Shown here in pieces: positions 7,044-16,474 of a stretch of DNA of 64,000 nucleotides. The DNA is from Alloalcanivorax xenomutans (lineage in GTDB: Bacteria > Pseudomonadota > Gammaproteobacteria > Pseudomonadales > Alcanivoracaceae): contig NZ_OBMO01000006.1 of assembly GCF_900217905.1 (NCBI RefSeq), positions 123,282-187,281 on the forward strand, given 5' to 3'. The position numbers and the translations under genes were made by a program. Under the pieces are notes generated by a model. It was not told the DNA's origin. It worked only from the letters and a program-made list of their open reading frames with translations, and did no database searches. Each line of letters begins with the position of its first letter. Positions within the stretch are counted from its first letter, which is position 1.

Positions 7044-9383
7044 TTACAGATTCTGATAGCGGTTCAGGTCCAGCACTCCGGCCTGAGTCGGTTCATGTTC
7101 CCGCAAATAGTCCCCCAGATCGTCGAAATAATGCCAGAATTCAGGGTGGGTACGGCGCACGCCGAAACGCTGCACCAGCCGTTCGAAGCCACTCTCATCG
7201 CCGGCCCGCTCCATGGCCCGCACAAAGTCCTCCAACTCGCCCTCACGCAGATGGAACATGAAATTCGGATAGCTGGCGAGAACGCCGGGGTAAATCGTCA
7301 CCGTGTCCAATTCGGGCTGATAGCGCAGTGATTCGCCCATCATGAACGCCACGTTGCTGTGGGCACGATTGCGCAGCAGTGTGTACACCGCCAGATCGCC
7401 GTCCTTGCCACGCACCTGCAGCAGGGACGCTTCCGGCAGGTGATCGATCACCGGCAGATCGTCGGCCCGCCGTGACGCCAGCACGCTGAGCGCCTGCTGC
7501 ACGCGCTGTTCCAGACCGTTGGCGCCGGGCAGGGCGCAATGCTCGTCCTGGCAGCGATTCAGCGGGTCCGGGCGGGCATTGAGATGGGCGAAGCGGGTCA
7601 GCAACTGACCGTCGAATTCCTGCTTGGGCGTGCTGGTGCCATAGTCGATGCCGGTGGGCGTGTCGGTATCGACGCTGGCATAGCTGATAAACAGCTTGAG
7701 CTTGCCGGTGTGCTGGTACCAGTCATCGAGTACCGGCTTGCGCGCCGCCGCCGGCAGGTAACGCAGCATGTTCTGTTCGGCGCCGTTGCGGATCAGGTCG
7801 AAATACAGGCGGGTCTGGGCCTGATGGGAGACCGAGCCGAACACGTCGAAATTCACCACCAGGGCATAGTAGGTGCGCTCGAACAGCGGGTAATCCATGA
7901 CCCAGGTGGTCAGGGGCAGGTCGCCGATCAGACCGCGTCGCACCGAGGCGCTGTCATGATGGCGGAAAATGGTCAGCAACGCGTTGCTGTTATCACCATC
8001 GCCGTCCCAGAGTGTTTCCCAGGTGGGGCCGCCGGGCGCGTGCCGGGCGTAAGCCTGCTGACGTTCGCGCAGGTAGCGATTGCGTTTGTGCTTGTACTTG
8101 AACCATTGCGGGCCCAGCGAAATCAGATCGTCGTGCTGACCGGGCAGGCCCAGTAGCGGCGTTGCCTGGCGTTGATAGTCGGCATTGTCCACATAGAGGT
8201 CATGGTCCGGATCCTGGAACACCGCCCAGAACTGGTCGCGGATCACGTCGGTGGCGATTTGTCCCCGGCATACCGGGCCACGAATAAAGGTGCGGACGAA
8301 GTACTCGGCGTCATCCAGCATGATCTGGTACCGGGCACGGGCGGGAATGGCCTGGAACGTTTCGAAGGGATTGGCGCGGGCATCGGCGTCATAGTCGGGC
8401 AGTGTTTCCAATTCCCACGGCGTATCGAAGAACAGGGACTCCATGCGCTCGCGTTTGGCGTCGTTGAGCGCGTAGGTAATGTGGGTCTTGTGGATGATGG
8501 TCTCGGTGATCGGCCGCAACCGGTACCAGAACGGACCGCCGGGATCGCCGTTGGGCCGGCGTGTGGCCACCGGCGCTATCGGTTCGCCCGGAGGGGTGTG
8601 CGAACGCACCAGAGAAAAGAAGAGCCGTGGGCGGTTGGGGCCGTGGTTATCGAAATAAAGATGGGCCAGGAACAGGTGCTCGTAAACCCAGCGGGCGACC
8701 AGACGCTGGCGCGGACGGTCCCGGTTAAGCCAATCCTCCCAGGCCTGGATCCGGCTTTGCTCCTCCAGCGTCAGCTTCACCGGTGTGGCTTGCAGCGGCG
8801 CGCCCTGGGCCAACCAGCGTGTCAGCAGATCGAATTCCCGATCGCTCAGCGCCGGCAGGCCCAGTGGCATGCCTTCCAACGGGTGCTCGCGGGCGTAGTC
8901 CGCCATGTCCTCCGGCGCCGGACAAACGTTGGCGCGCCCCAATCCCAATTGAATGTCCTCGGGCAGCTTGCTGTTTGGCTCGAAGCGCTGGTGCTGGCCC
9001 AGTACCAGCATCTGATAAAGCAGCCCCTCGTCCATGGTCTGGCTGCCTTCCAGCACCGAGAAGAAACCGCGGTTACGCCATTCGCCGGAGCTGCCGGCGT
9101 CGATGAACAGGCGCGAAGGCGTGGCCGCCGAAGTGCGCTGGCCGTTATACACCGGCGTCTGGCTGGCGCCCCGGGCCAGCCCTTCCGGTGATTCCAGTTT
9201 CAACTGGCAAGGGGCGTCATAACAGCCGTGGCAGGCGATACAGCGCTGCTCCAGGACGGGTCTGACCTGCTGCTGAAAGGAAACCGGCTGTGCCGATCCG
9301 GAGGAGGGCGCGGCCACGCCGATACTGATCAGAGGCACAAAAAAAGCCATGGCTCTCAACAGAGCCTTTTGCAAACTTGCCAC
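7044..9383 (-). CDS. cti: fatty acid cis/trans isomerase
   Basis: 779 residues from a GTG at 9383 preceded by GGAGGGAA at 7 nt. A longer in-frame reading has no signal peptide and unlikely composition. A signal peptide (to about residue 32) is followed at once by a cytochrome-c-type haem motif, CIACH (48-52), and then the long CTI domain. Cti is a periplasmic haem protein that converts cis-unsaturated membrane fatty acids to trans without releasing them, rapidly stiffening the membrane against solvents or heat. That suits a hydrocarbon-exposed bacterium. It stands alone. Confidence 0.9.
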   Translation of the reverse strand: MASLQKALLRAMAFFVPLISIGVAAPSSGSAQPVSFQQQVRPVLEQRCIACHGCYDAPCQLKLESPEGLARGASQTPVYNGQRTSAATPSRLFIDAGSSGEWRNRGFFSVLEGSQTMDEGLLYQMLVLGQHQRFEPNSKLPEDIQLGLGRANVCPAPEDMADYAREHPLEGMPLGLPALSDREFDLLTRWLAQGAPLQATPVKLTLEEQSRIQAWEDWLNRDRPRQRLVARWVYEHLFLAHLYFDNHGPNRPRLFFSLVRSHTPPGEPIAPVATRRPNGDPGGPFWYRLRPITETIIHKTHITYALNDAKRERMESLFFDTPWELETLPDYDADARANPFETFQAIPARARYQIMLDDAEYFVRTFIRGPVCRGQIATDVIRDQFWAVFQDPDHDLYVDNADYQRQATPLLGLPGQHDDLISLGPQWFKYKHKRNRYLRERQQAYARHAPGGPTWETLWDGDGDNSNALLTIFRHHDSASVRRGLIGDLPLTTWVMDYPLFERTYYALVVNFDVFGSVSHQAQTRLYFDLIRNGAEQNMLRYLPAAARKPVLDDWYQHTGKLKLFISYASVDTDTPTGIDYGTSTPKQEFDGQLLTRFAHLNARPDPLNRCQDEHCALPGANGLEQRVQQALSVLASRRADDLPVIDHLPEASLLQVRGKDGDLAVYTLLRNRAHSNVAFMMGESLRYQPELDTVTIYPGVLASYPNFMFHLREGELEDFVRAMERAGDESGFERLVQRFGVRRTHPEFWHYFDDLGDYLREHEPTQAGVLDLNRYQNL

Positions 9384-9472
9384 CTGGGTTCCCTCCGGTC
9401 GTGATTCGGTCGTCGCTCTCCGGCAGTCTAGCGGATCGGAATATTGCCTGACCACGGTGACGAAAACGTAAA

Positions 9473-9982
9473 TCAGCGGCGGCCGGGCCGATCGGGCCGG
9501 TTGGCAGGGATAACCGGTGGCATCGGAATCGGCCTGAGTGTTTTCGGCAGGTAGAGCGGGTGAGCGGGTTCCCCCGAGCCGTTCATGCGCAGACAGTGCA
9601 GGGCGTCGCCGAGACGGGCGCGCACCTGGGCGGCGCGATTGCCATGGCGGCCATGATTGCCCCAGCCGGCCACCACCAGGCTGGCGTCGCGGGCCAGCTT
9701 GCTCAGCCACTGGTCGTTGCGTGGCCCCACCGGATCGTCGGCGGCGAACAGGTCGCTCGGATAAGTGGCCCGATAGGCGAACAGGTTGGCCACGCACAGC
9801 GCTGAATAGCCCCAGTCCCGGGCAAAGCCGATGCAGCGGCGAATGGTCGGGTCATCGCGGCGGTGATCGGCGGTGGACGGGTTCAGCGCCACCAGCAGCA
9901 CATAGTCATCGCCCTCGGCCCAGCGGCGCCAGAGGGCATAGCGGTATTGGCGGCAGCGGGAAAAATGGGCGCTTCGTTGCAC
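9473..9982 (-). CDS. DUF1643 domain protein
   Basis: 169 residues covering a whole DUF1643 domain (YVLLVALNPSTADHRRDDPT near residue 27, then VVAGWGNHG near 103). The biochemical role is not established. Many family members are stand-alone genes, as here. It is divergent from dodecin and 89 bp upstream of the cti start. Confidence 0.85.
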   Translation of the reverse strand: MQRSAHFSRCRQYRYALWRRWAEGDDYVLLVALNPSTADHRRDDPTIRRCIGFARDWGYSALCVANLFAYRATYPSDLFAADDPVGPRNDQWLSKLARDASLVVAGWGNHGRHGNRAAQVRARLGDALHCLRMNGSGEPAHPLYLPKTLRPIPMPPVIPANRPDRPGRR

Positions 9983-10154
9983 GGCGGGTGGGGCGGTCGG
10001 CTTCGAGGGGAGACGATTATAGCGTCCGCGGGCAAGGGTGCCGAATCTGGGATCCGGTTGGTGTTTTATCTTTGACCCACGGGCCTGTCAGGGCTCACTC
10101 TGAAAGAGAACAGATCGTGTAATCAGGCCTCAACAAGCATTGAAGGAGGACCTT

Positions 10155-10364
10155 ATGAGCGAGCATGTATATAAGAAGCTGGAACTGGTTGGTTCATCCA
10201 AGGACAGCATCGAAGGCGCGATTCATAACGCCATCGCCGCCGCCGGCAAGAGCGTCAAGAACGTGGAATGGTTCGAAGTCCGGGAGACGCGCGGCCATGT
10301 GGAAAACGGCAAAGTCGCCCATTTCCAGGTGGTGGTGAAGGTGGGCTTTCGAGTTGACGTCTGA
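10155..10364 (+). CDS. dodecin family flavin-binding protein
   Basis: 69 residues from the ATG at 10155, preceded by GAAGGAGG. The sequence is dodecin throughout: N-terminal VYKKLELVGSS, the NAIAAAGKSVKNVEWFEV helix-strand with the flavin-stacking tryptophan, and the closing FQVVVKVGFRV strand. Dodecins are dodecameric cytoplasmic flavin stores or buffers. Single gene. Confidence 0.95.
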   Translation: MSEHVYKKLELVGSSKDSIEGAIHNAIAAAGKSVKNVEWFEVRETRGHVENGKVAHFQVVVKVGFRVDV

Positions 10365-10376
10365 GCTGGCCTGAAG

Positions 10377-10408
10377 CACACGCCAACGGAACAATCCGTT
10401 GGCGTGTG
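10377..10408. terminator. bidirectional hairpin between dodecin and deaD
   Basis: Perfect 13-bp inverted repeat (CACACGCCAACGG / CCGTTGGCGTGTG, 6-base loop) in the 50 bp between two convergent genes. There is no T-tract on either side, so termination is likely but not certain. Confidence 0.6.
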
Positions 10409-10414
10409 TCGGCG

Positions 10415-12085
10415 TCAGAGGGCTTCCAGCGACAGCGGCCGCTGACAAACGCGGGTGCGCTTGAGAATGTTCAGCTGCTTGGCGGTGAGATCCTGCGGCA
10501 GCGCCACGGTGCTGTGTTCCTGATGAATGCGGATGGCGCCGATCAGGCGGCTCGGCAGACCCGCTTCGTTGGCGATGGCGCCGACCAGATTGCCCGGCCG
10601 TACGCCGTGGGCGTGGCCCACTTCCACCCGGTAAACCTGCATGTCTCCGTTGGCGTCGCCGTCGCTGCCGGCGGTACGGCGGCGATTGTTGGCCGGCCGG
10701 CCTTCCTTGCGCGGATGGTCCTTGCGAGGGCCCTCTTTGTGAGCGCGCGGCGGTTTGCCCACCGGGGCCGGCTTGAGAATCACCGGCTCCTTGGCCACCA
10801 GCAGCGCCGCCAGGCCCAGAGCCAGCTTTTCATCGTCCAGATCCAGCTGTTCGCGCAGGGCGCTCAGTACCGTCTCCGCCTCTTCGCGATGTTTGCTTTC
10901 CAGGCCCGCCACCAGCTGCTCCTGCAGCTTGGCCAGACGCTTGCTGTTAAGCGCGTCGACGCTGGGCAGGTCCATGGATTCCAGGCTCTGGCCGGTGGCA
11001 CGCTCAATCGCGCGTAACATGCCCCGCTCACGGTGCGACACGAACAGGATCGCTTCGCCGTTACGTCCGGCCCGGCCGGTACGGCCGATCCGGTGCACAT
11101 AGGCTTCGGTGTCGGCGGGCATGTCGTAGTTGATCACGTGGCTGATACGCGGCACGTCCAGGCCACGGGCCACCACGTCGGTGGCGATCAGCAGATCAAA
11201 GCGGCCTTCACGCAGGCGGGCCACGGTTTTTTCCCGCTGCGCCTGGGGGATATCGCCGTTCAGGGCTTCCGCGCGCAGGCCCCGGCGTTGCAGTTGCTCG
11301 GCCAGCTCCAGGGTGGACTGCTTGGTGCGGGCGAAGACGATGACGCCGTCGTGGGGCTCGCCTTCCAGGATACGGCACATGGCGTCCAGCTTGTTGAGGC
11401 CGGAGACCGGCCAGAAGCGCTGGCGGATGCCGTTATTGGTGGTGGTATCGCTTTCGATGCGAATCCACTTCGGTGACTTCAGATGGCGCTCGGCCACGCG
11501 CCGGATCACATTCGGCATGGTGGCGGAAAACAGCGCCAGCTGCCGCTCGTCCGGGGTGTGTTCCAGGATCCATTCGACGTCGTCGATGAAGCCCATGCGC
11601 AGCATTTCGTCGGCTTCGTCCAGCACCAGCGCCTGCAGACGATCCAGGTTCAGACTGCCGCGCTGCATGTGATCCATGATCCGGCCAGGGGTGCCCACCA
11701 CCACCTGGGCGCCGTCTCGCAACGCGCGCAATTGGGTGCGGTATTCACTACCGCCGTATACCGCCACGACCTTAACGCCGCGCAACTGGCGGGCGAAGGT
11801 TTCCATGGCGTCGGCCACTTGCAGGGCCAGTTCGCGAGTGGGGGCGATCACCAGCAGCTGTGGGCAACGCTGCTCTGGATCGATACGGGCGAGCAACGGC
11901 AGGCCGAAAGCGGCGGTCTTGCCGGTACCGGTTTGTGCTTGGCCGAGCAGATCATCGCCGTCCAGCAGGACGGGGATGCTACGCTCCTGGATCGGCGATG
12001 GGGTTTCAAAACCCAGTTTGCCGATGGCATCAAGAAGGGGCGCGGGCAAGCCCAAAGCGGCGAACCCGGAATCGCTATGCAACAT
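10415..12085 (-). CDS. deaD: DEAD-box ATP-dependent RNA helicase, DeaD/CsdA type
   Basis: 556 residues. Helicase motifs in order: Q motif (FETPSPIQERSIP), Walker A AQTGTGKT (50-57), PTREL, DEAD (157-160), SAT, and HRIGRTGRAGR. The C-terminal ~80 residues resemble the DbpA-type RNA-binding fold (VYRVEVGHAHGVRPGNLVGA). DeaD unwinds structured RNA in ribosome assembly and mRNA decay, notably in the cold. E. coli DeaD is longer (about 629 residues), so the C-terminal tail is shorter here. Confidence 0.93.
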   Translation of the reverse strand: MLHSDSGFAALGLPAPLLDAIGKLGFETPSPIQERSIPVLLDGDDLLGQAQTGTGKTAAFGLPLLARIDPEQRCPQLLVIAPTRELALQVADAMETFARQLRGVKVVAVYGGSEYRTQLRALRDGAQVVVGTPGRIMDHMQRGSLNLDRLQALVLDEADEMLRMGFIDDVEWILEHTPDERQLALFSATMPNVIRRVAERHLKSPKWIRIESDTTTNNGIRQRFWPVSGLNKLDAMCRILEGEPHDGVIVFARTKQSTLELAEQLQRRGLRAEALNGDIPQAQREKTVARLREGRFDLLIATDVVARGLDVPRISHVINYDMPADTEAYVHRIGRTGRAGRNGEAILFVSHRERGMLRAIERATGQSLESMDLPSVDALNSKRLAKLQEQLVAGLESKHREEAETVLSALREQLDLDDEKLALGLAALLVAKEPVILKPAPVGKPPRAHKEGPRKDHPRKEGRPANNRRRTAGSDGDANGDMQVYRVEVGHAHGVRPGNLVGAIANEAGLPSRLIGAIRIHQEHSTVALPQDLTAKQLNILKRTRVCQRPLSLEAL

Positions 12086-12202
12086 GAAGGGGACCTTTCA
12101 GTGAAAAGGACGCAGGCCAGTATGGCGGGGGGCGTGGACTATACGGTAAATGGCGGGAGAATGCATCTTTTTCTTTGTCGGCACGCCTGCATGGGGAGGA
12201 TC

Positions 12203-12239
12203 GCTCCCACAGCGGCTTTGTAAAACCCGCTGTGGGAGC
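12203..12239. repeat. REP-like inverted repeat
   Basis: Perfect 13-bp arms (GCTCCCACAGCGG / CCGCTGTGGGAGC) with an 11-base loop, lying just upstream of deaD and downstream of the DUF4198 gene. Same GTGGGAGC family as at 599. Confidence 0.8.
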
Positions 12240-12270
12240 TGCCCTGGCAGCGAATAGCGTGTGGTTGGCC

Positions 12271-13080
12271 TTACAGCGGCAGCACCTCGAACGTGCCCAG
12301 GTACTCCAGGCGGCGCCGTTCGGCCTGTTTGTGGCTGACGTTCTGGTCGCTGGCTTCCGCCTCCAGGAAGAAGCGGCCGGCGTGGGGCCATTCGATCGCC
12401 ACTTCGCCGTTGTCGTCGCTGGTGACGGTCCAGTCTTGCTGGGCGTCGCGGTAGCGGGTGCCGGCGGGCAGCAGATGAACCTCCAGGCCGGCGGCGGGCT
12501 TGCCGTCGACGACGAAGCGGAAGCGCGCGGTTTCACCGCTGTAGAGATCGTTAGGATGGGTCACCGGCACCAGTTCCAGGCCCTTGCCGGTGGGTTTCAG
12601 CGCGGCGGTGTCGGGGGCGCCGACGGAGGCGAAGGTCTCGATGCGGCTGACCGATTCCAGCAGGCGCACTTTGTCGGCGCCTTTCGGCACCTTCTTCAGC
12701 AGTGCCTCGGCATCCTCGCCGAACAGCCGCTTGCGTTCGCCGTCCTGCTCGAAGAAGGCGAGGAAGAAATGGCCCGGCAGGGCAATGCGATAGCTGCCGG
12801 TTGCCGCCAGATTGACGTCAAATACGCTGCGCCGGTGCATCTCCAGAAGATGATCGGTTTCCGCCGCCTTGCCATCGGGGCCGGTGACTTGCAGGCGTTC
12901 CAGGGAATAAGCGCGATCCGGGTAGAAGATGTCGTTGGAAACGCTGGCGTCGACGCTGATCCATTGCGCTTCGGAAACCACGGTATGGGTCGGCAGCAGC
13001 CAGCGCTTGTGGGCCTGGGCGGCGGGGGAGAGCAGTAGCAGCGCGGAGACCGCGGCGGCGGCCAGGGAAACGGGTTTCAT
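12271..13080 (-). CDS. DUF4198 domain periplasmic protein
   Basis: 269 residues with a signal peptide (cleavage near AAQA-HKRWLLP). The mature protein begins HKRW and has the two-beta-domain layout of DUF4198 (NDIFYPDRAYSLERL; LYSGETARFRFVVDGKPAAG). Many members are annotated as metal-transport associated, but the function is unproven. Last gene of a PepSY-DUF2271-DUF4198 operon facing an iron-regulated two-component/TonB receptor module, so a role in iron or haem acquisition is inferred. Confidence 0.85.
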   Translation of the reverse strand: MKPVSLAAAAVSALLLLSPAAQAHKRWLLPTHTVVSEAQWISVDASVSNDIFYPDRAYSLERLQVTGPDGKAAETDHLLEMHRRSVFDVNLAATGSYRIALPGHFFLAFFEQDGERKRLFGEDAEALLKKVPKGADKVRLLESVSRIETFASVGAPDTAALKPTGKGLELVPVTHPNDLYSGETARFRFVVDGKPAAGLEVHLLPAGTRYRDAQQDWTVTSDDNGEVAIEWPHAGRFFLEAEASDQNVSHKQAERRRLEYLGTFEVLPL

Positions 13081-13120
13081 GGTTTGGCTCCTGTCAATGC
13101 CGGTATTTAAAGGGAAAGAG

Positions 13121-13615
13121 CTAAGGAGTAAGGGTCAGAGTGACGTCATGCAGTTCTTCCGTGCCTTCGGCACGGAGCTGTTGGGCGCTGGCGGGAGGCC
13201 ATTGGAACGGAATCCGTACTACCTCGCGGCCCCCCACTTCGCGGGCGGCCTCCACCACCAGTTGGTAGTCGCCTGCAGGCAGTTCGGCCATCGCCGGCAG
13301 CTCGGAAAAGTCCACGCTGTGCTTGCCCGGCGAACGGGTGGCGCCGGTGAGGCCGTCATAAGGGGCGCTTTGCGAGCGGCCGGTGCGGCGCCACCACTGG
13401 CGCAGGTCCTTGAGCCATTTTTCCTGGTCGTCGTACCAGAGTCCCAGTGGGGCGGCCACGGTGTTTTCCGGCGTCTCGATCCAGAACGCCACATAGGGCG
13501 CGTGGTATTCCGCCACCCGCAACCGTGGCACTTCCACTTCCACTTGGAACTGGGCAGCCTCGGCGGCGAAGGCCAGGGCGGACAGCATTACTATCGGGAT
13601 CAAACGCATGACCAT
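13121..13615 (-). CDS. DUF2271 domain protein
   Basis: 164 residues with a signal peptide (AFAAEAA-QFQVEVEVPRL). The mature part matches DUF2271 (YVAFWIETPENTVAAPLGLW, then WRRTGR). Family function is unknown, but it is repeatedly encoded next to PepSY membrane proteins. It starts 3 nt after the PepSY gene stop, so the two are translated from one message. Confidence 0.85.
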   Translation of the reverse strand: MVMRLIPIVMLSALAFAAEAAQFQVEVEVPRLRVAEYHAPYVAFWIETPENTVAAPLGLWYDDQEKWLKDLRQWWRRTGRSQSAPYDGLTGATRSPGKHSVDFSELPAMAELPAGDYQLVVEAAREVGGREVVRIPFQWPPASAQQLRAEGTEELHDVTLTLTP

Positions 13616-13618
13616 CTC

Positions 13619-14224
13619 CTAATGCATGAAAAAGGCAATCAGCAACCACGGCAGCACCAAGCCAAGCGCCGTGACCGGCCAGGTGGCCGGACGCCGGCGG
13701 GAATGCAGGAACATCAGAGCCAGGCCGGTGAAGGCGAACAGCAGGGTGGCGACGGCGAAAATATCGATGAACCAGCGCCATACGGTGCCAGTGTCGCGGC
13801 CTTTGTGCAGATCATTGAGAAAAGCAATCCAGCCACGGTCGGTGTTTTCGTAAAGCACCTCGCCACTATTTCGATCTATGGCCAGCCAAGCGTCACCGCC
13901 GGCCCGGGGCATGGCCAGATACACCTCCTGGCCGGACCATTCCGCCTCGCGGTCGTTCACGTCGATGCCCTGATCCCGCCTCAGCCAGTCCCGCAGTGGC
14001 CGGGGCAGGGCGCCTTGATCCTGGCGGTTCAATTCGGCCAGCAACGGTTCGGGCAAGGTCGCGGTCAGCTCTTCCACTTTGGGTTCGCCGTCGATCTGGG
14101 TGGCATGGTTGAGGGTGATGCCGGTGATGCTGAACAGCACCATGCACACCAGGCACAGGGCCGAACTGACCCAGTGCCATTGGTGAAGCTGCTTGAGCCA
14201 ACGCGCTTTTGCTTTCTTGTCCAA
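13619..14224 (-). CDS. PepSY-associated transmembrane protein
   Basis: 201 residues from a TTG start, the only start in this frame before the homologous LHQWHWVSSALCLVCMVLFS region; GGAAG lies 9 nt upstream. It has an N-terminal helix with paired histidines (HQWH), a periplasmic PepSY-like middle (IDRNSGEVLYENTDRGWIAF), and two C-terminal helices. Such proteins are haem-binding or flavin-reductase-like inner-membrane partners of iron uptake. First gene of a three-gene operon, with a palindrome (14273-14287) in its promoter. Confidence 0.82.
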   Translation of the reverse strand: MDKKAKARWLKQLHQWHWVSSALCLVCMVLFSITGITLNHATQIDGEPKVEELTATLPEPLLAELNRQDQGALPRPLRDWLRRDQGIDVNDREAEWSGQEVYLAMPRAGGDAWLAIDRNSGEVLYENTDRGWIAFLNDLHKGRDTGTVWRWFIDIFAVATLLFAFTGLALMFLHSRRRPATWPVTALGLVLPWLLIAFFMH

Positions 14225-14272
14225 GCCGGAGATCTTCCACTGCCTTGGGATTGGGGATGGAGGCCATGTTAT

Positions 14273-14287
14273 TGCGAATGGTTCGCA
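14273..14287. promoter_or_regulatory. palindrome TGCGAA-TGG-TTCGCA in divergent promoter
   Basis: Perfect 6-3-6 inverted repeat 50 bp upstream of the PepSY operon. Extended on both sides it matches 12 of 19 bases of the Fur consensus, resembling the GC-rich AATGCGAAT...ATTCGCATT type of Fur box. It could equally be the operator of the adjacent response regulator. Confidence 0.5.
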
Positions 14288-14366
14288 CTAACAATGAAAG
14301 GCACGGGTAAAGAATGTAAGTAGGGAACCTTGCGGCGAAATCAGGGACGAACCAGCCATTCCCTTT

Positions 14367-14385
14367 GTGAATGATAATTCTTATT
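14367..14385. promoter_or_regulatory. Fur box upstream of the response regulator
   Basis: Fourteen of 19 positions match GATAATGATAATCATTATC, with an intact AATGATAAT core at 14370-14378. It sits immediately upstream of the ATG at 14394, so Fur-Fe2+ would block initiation of the regulator operon in iron-replete cells. Confidence 0.7.
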
Positions 14386-14393
14386 CTTTACAA

Positions 14394-15104
14394 ATGACTG
14401 CGATATCCCCCTGCCCGGCCCGTCTTCTGGTGATCGAGGACGACGCCGTGCTATGCACCCATTTACAGGACTTTCTGGCCTCCCGGCAGCACCAGGTAAC
14501 GGTATGCCGCGACGGCCGGGCTGGCTTGCAACAAGCGCTGGACCAGCCGTTCGACCTGGTGTTGCTGGACATTCTGTTGCCCGGCATGAATGGCCTCGAC
14601 TTGCTGGCGGAGCTGCGTCAGCGCAGCGGCGTTCCGGTGATCGTGCTGTCCGCCCTGGGCGATGAGCAGGATCGTATCAGCGGTCTGATGAAAGGAGCCG
14701 ACGACTATTTGCCCAAGCCCTTCAGCTCCGCCGAGCTGGCGGTGCGGGTGGAAGCGGTATTACGGCGGGTGACGCTGGAGCGGCGCCAGAGCCAGGGCGT
14801 GGCGCCGGTGGGCGCTCTGGTCCTGCGCACCGAGGATGAAACCGCTTGGTACCGGGAGGCCGATCTGGGGCTGACCACCACGGAGTTCCGTCTGCTGCGG
14901 GTGTTCCTGGAACATCGTGATCAGGTGCTGAGCAAGGCTTTTCTGTATCAGGCGGTGTTGCATCGCGGCTATGGCCGTCATGATCGCAGCCTTGATCTGC
15001 ACGTCAGCCATCTACGTCGCAAGCTGCGCGATGTCGGCATGGCGGAACAACCGCTGCGCACGGTCTGGGGCCAGGGCTACACCCTGGTGTCCGAGGCGCT
15101 GTAA
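14394..15104 (+). CDS. OmpR-family response regulator (iron-uptake two-component system)
   Basis: 236 residues from the ATG at 14394. A GTG at 14367 is also in frame but lies inside the Fur box; neither has a good Shine-Dalgarno. Receiver domain with acidic pocket EDD (15-17) and phospho-acceptor D59 in VLLDILLPGMNG. C-terminal winged helix (LTTTEFRLLRVFLEHRDQVLS, then DLHVSHLRRKL). Its stop overlaps the kinase start (TAATG). With the TonB receptor just downstream, the trio recalls the PfeR/PfeS-PfeA enterobactin system of Pseudomonas. Confidence 0.9.
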   Translation: MTAISPCPARLLVIEDDAVLCTHLQDFLASRQHQVTVCRDGRAGLQQALDQPFDLVLLDILLPGMNGLDLLAELRQRSGVPVIVLSALGDEQDRISGLMKGADDYLPKPFSSAELAVRVEAVLRRVTLERRQSQGVAPVGALVLRTEDETAWYREADLGLTTTEFRLLRVFLEHRDQVLSKAFLYQAVLHRGYGRHDRSLDLHVSHLRRKLRDVGMAEQPLRTVWGQGYTLVSEAL

Positions 15105-16450
15105 TGCCCGGCCGTCATTCCCTGTTCTGGCGCCTTGCCCTGGTGTTGTGTCTGAGCGCGGTGGTGATCGTGGCCTGCAGTCGCTGGGTGACGATCTGGG
15201 TGGCCAACCAGGTGGTGCTGCTCAGTGATCAGGCCAAGGCGGAAATGCTGGGCTATGCCCATGAGGCGGAAGCGGCCTGGCGGGCGGGCGGCGAGCAGGG
15301 CGTGGCCGCCTGGCTGGCGGAGCTCGGCCAGCGGGTGCCGGGGGAGGCCATGGTGGTGGACACTGCCGGACGCTCTCTGAGTGGCACCCCGCTCACCGAC
15401 AACCAGATCGCCGGCTTTCGTTTTCAGCGCGAGCTGGATTGGCGCATGAGCTTCCGCTACCGCGAAATGCCGTTCATCGGCATGCCGTTTCCCGGCGCGC
15501 CGGACCAGGGCCGCCTGGTAATGCAGTTACCGCCGGAACACATGCCCGGTGGGGCCTGGCCGCTGCAACGCACCCTGATTCTGACCTTGCTGCCCGGCAT
15601 CATGGCGCTGCTGGCGGTGATTCTGATCTATTGGCGCATCATGGTGCCGTTGCGGGCGCTGGAAGCCCAGGTGCACCGCTTCCGCGACGAGCCCGCGTCG
15701 CGGGTGGAAACCACCCTTACCGAACGGCGTGACGAATTCGGGGAACTGGGGCGCAGTTTCAACAGCATGGCGGAACGGGTGTCCGGTTTGCTGGCAAGCC
15801 AGCGGCAGCTTCTGCATGACATGTCCCACGAGCTGCGCACGCCTCTGAGCCGGTTGAATGTGGCGCTGGACAGTCCGCTGGACGAACCGGCCCTGCGCCA
15901 GCGGGTCGCCACGGAAGTGGACAAGATGCGCACCCTGGTGGACGACACCCTGGCCCTGGTGTGGCACGACACCGAACAACGCGGCTCGGAAACCGGTCCG
16001 TTGTCGGTACGGGAAATCTGGGATCTGGTGGTGGACGACGCCGCCTTTGAAAGCGGCTGGGATCCGTTGCGGTTCCGTTGCCAGTTGCCCGAGCACGCCA
16101 TGGTGCTCGGCAACCTCAATGACTTCGCGCTGACCCTGGAAAACCTGGTGCGCAATGCCATTCGCCATTCCCCGGTGAACGGCGAAGTGGTGCTGCACGG
16201 GAACCGGGAAGGGCAATACTGGCACCTGTGGCTGGCGGACCAGGGACCGGGGGTACCGGAGGAACGCCTGGAGTCGATCTTCGCGCCGTTCGTGCGTCTG
16301 GACCCGGCCCGCACCACCGACAGCGGTTTCGGTCTGGGGCTCAGTATCGCGCGCCGTGCGGTGATCCGGCAGGCCGGCGAGTTGTGGGCGGAGAATGGCC
16401 ACCCCGGTCTGCGCGTGCATGTGCGTCTGGCGGCGGCCGGAAATGTATAA
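15104..16450 (+). CDS. sensor histidine kinase of iron-uptake two-component system
   Basis: 448 residues. Two membrane helices (about 9-30 and 156-178) bracket a short periplasmic sensor. A HAMP linker follows, then HisKA with the phospho-accepting histidine H242 in HDMSHELRTPLSRLN, then HATPase_c (NLVRNAIRHSP; ADQGPGVPEE; GFGLGLSIARRA). Translationally coupled to the regulator. The periplasmic domain probably senses a siderophore or its loaded receptor, inferred from the neighbouring TonB receptor. Confidence 0.92.
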   Translation: MPGRHSLFWRLALVLCLSAVVIVACSRWVTIWVANQVVLLSDQAKAEMLGYAHEAEAAWRAGGEQGVAAWLAELGQRVPGEAMVVDTAGRSLSGTPLTDNQIAGFRFQRELDWRMSFRYREMPFIGMPFPGAPDQGRLVMQLPPEHMPGGAWPLQRTLILTLLPGIMALLAVILIYWRIMVPLRALEAQVHRFRDEPASRVETTLTERRDEFGELGRSFNSMAERVSGLLASQRQLLHDMSHELRTPLSRLNVALDSPLDEPALRQRVATEVDKMRTLVDDTLALVWHDTEQRGSETGPLSVREIWDLVVDDAAFESGWDPLRFRCQLPEHAMVLGNLNDFALTLENLVRNAIRHSPVNGEVVLHGNREGQYWHLWLADQGPGVPEERLESIFAPFVRLDPARTTDSGFGLGLSIARRAVIRQAGELWAENGHPGLRVHVRLAAAGNV

Positions 16451-16474
16451 AGTGTAATCCTGCCTTTTTCATCA

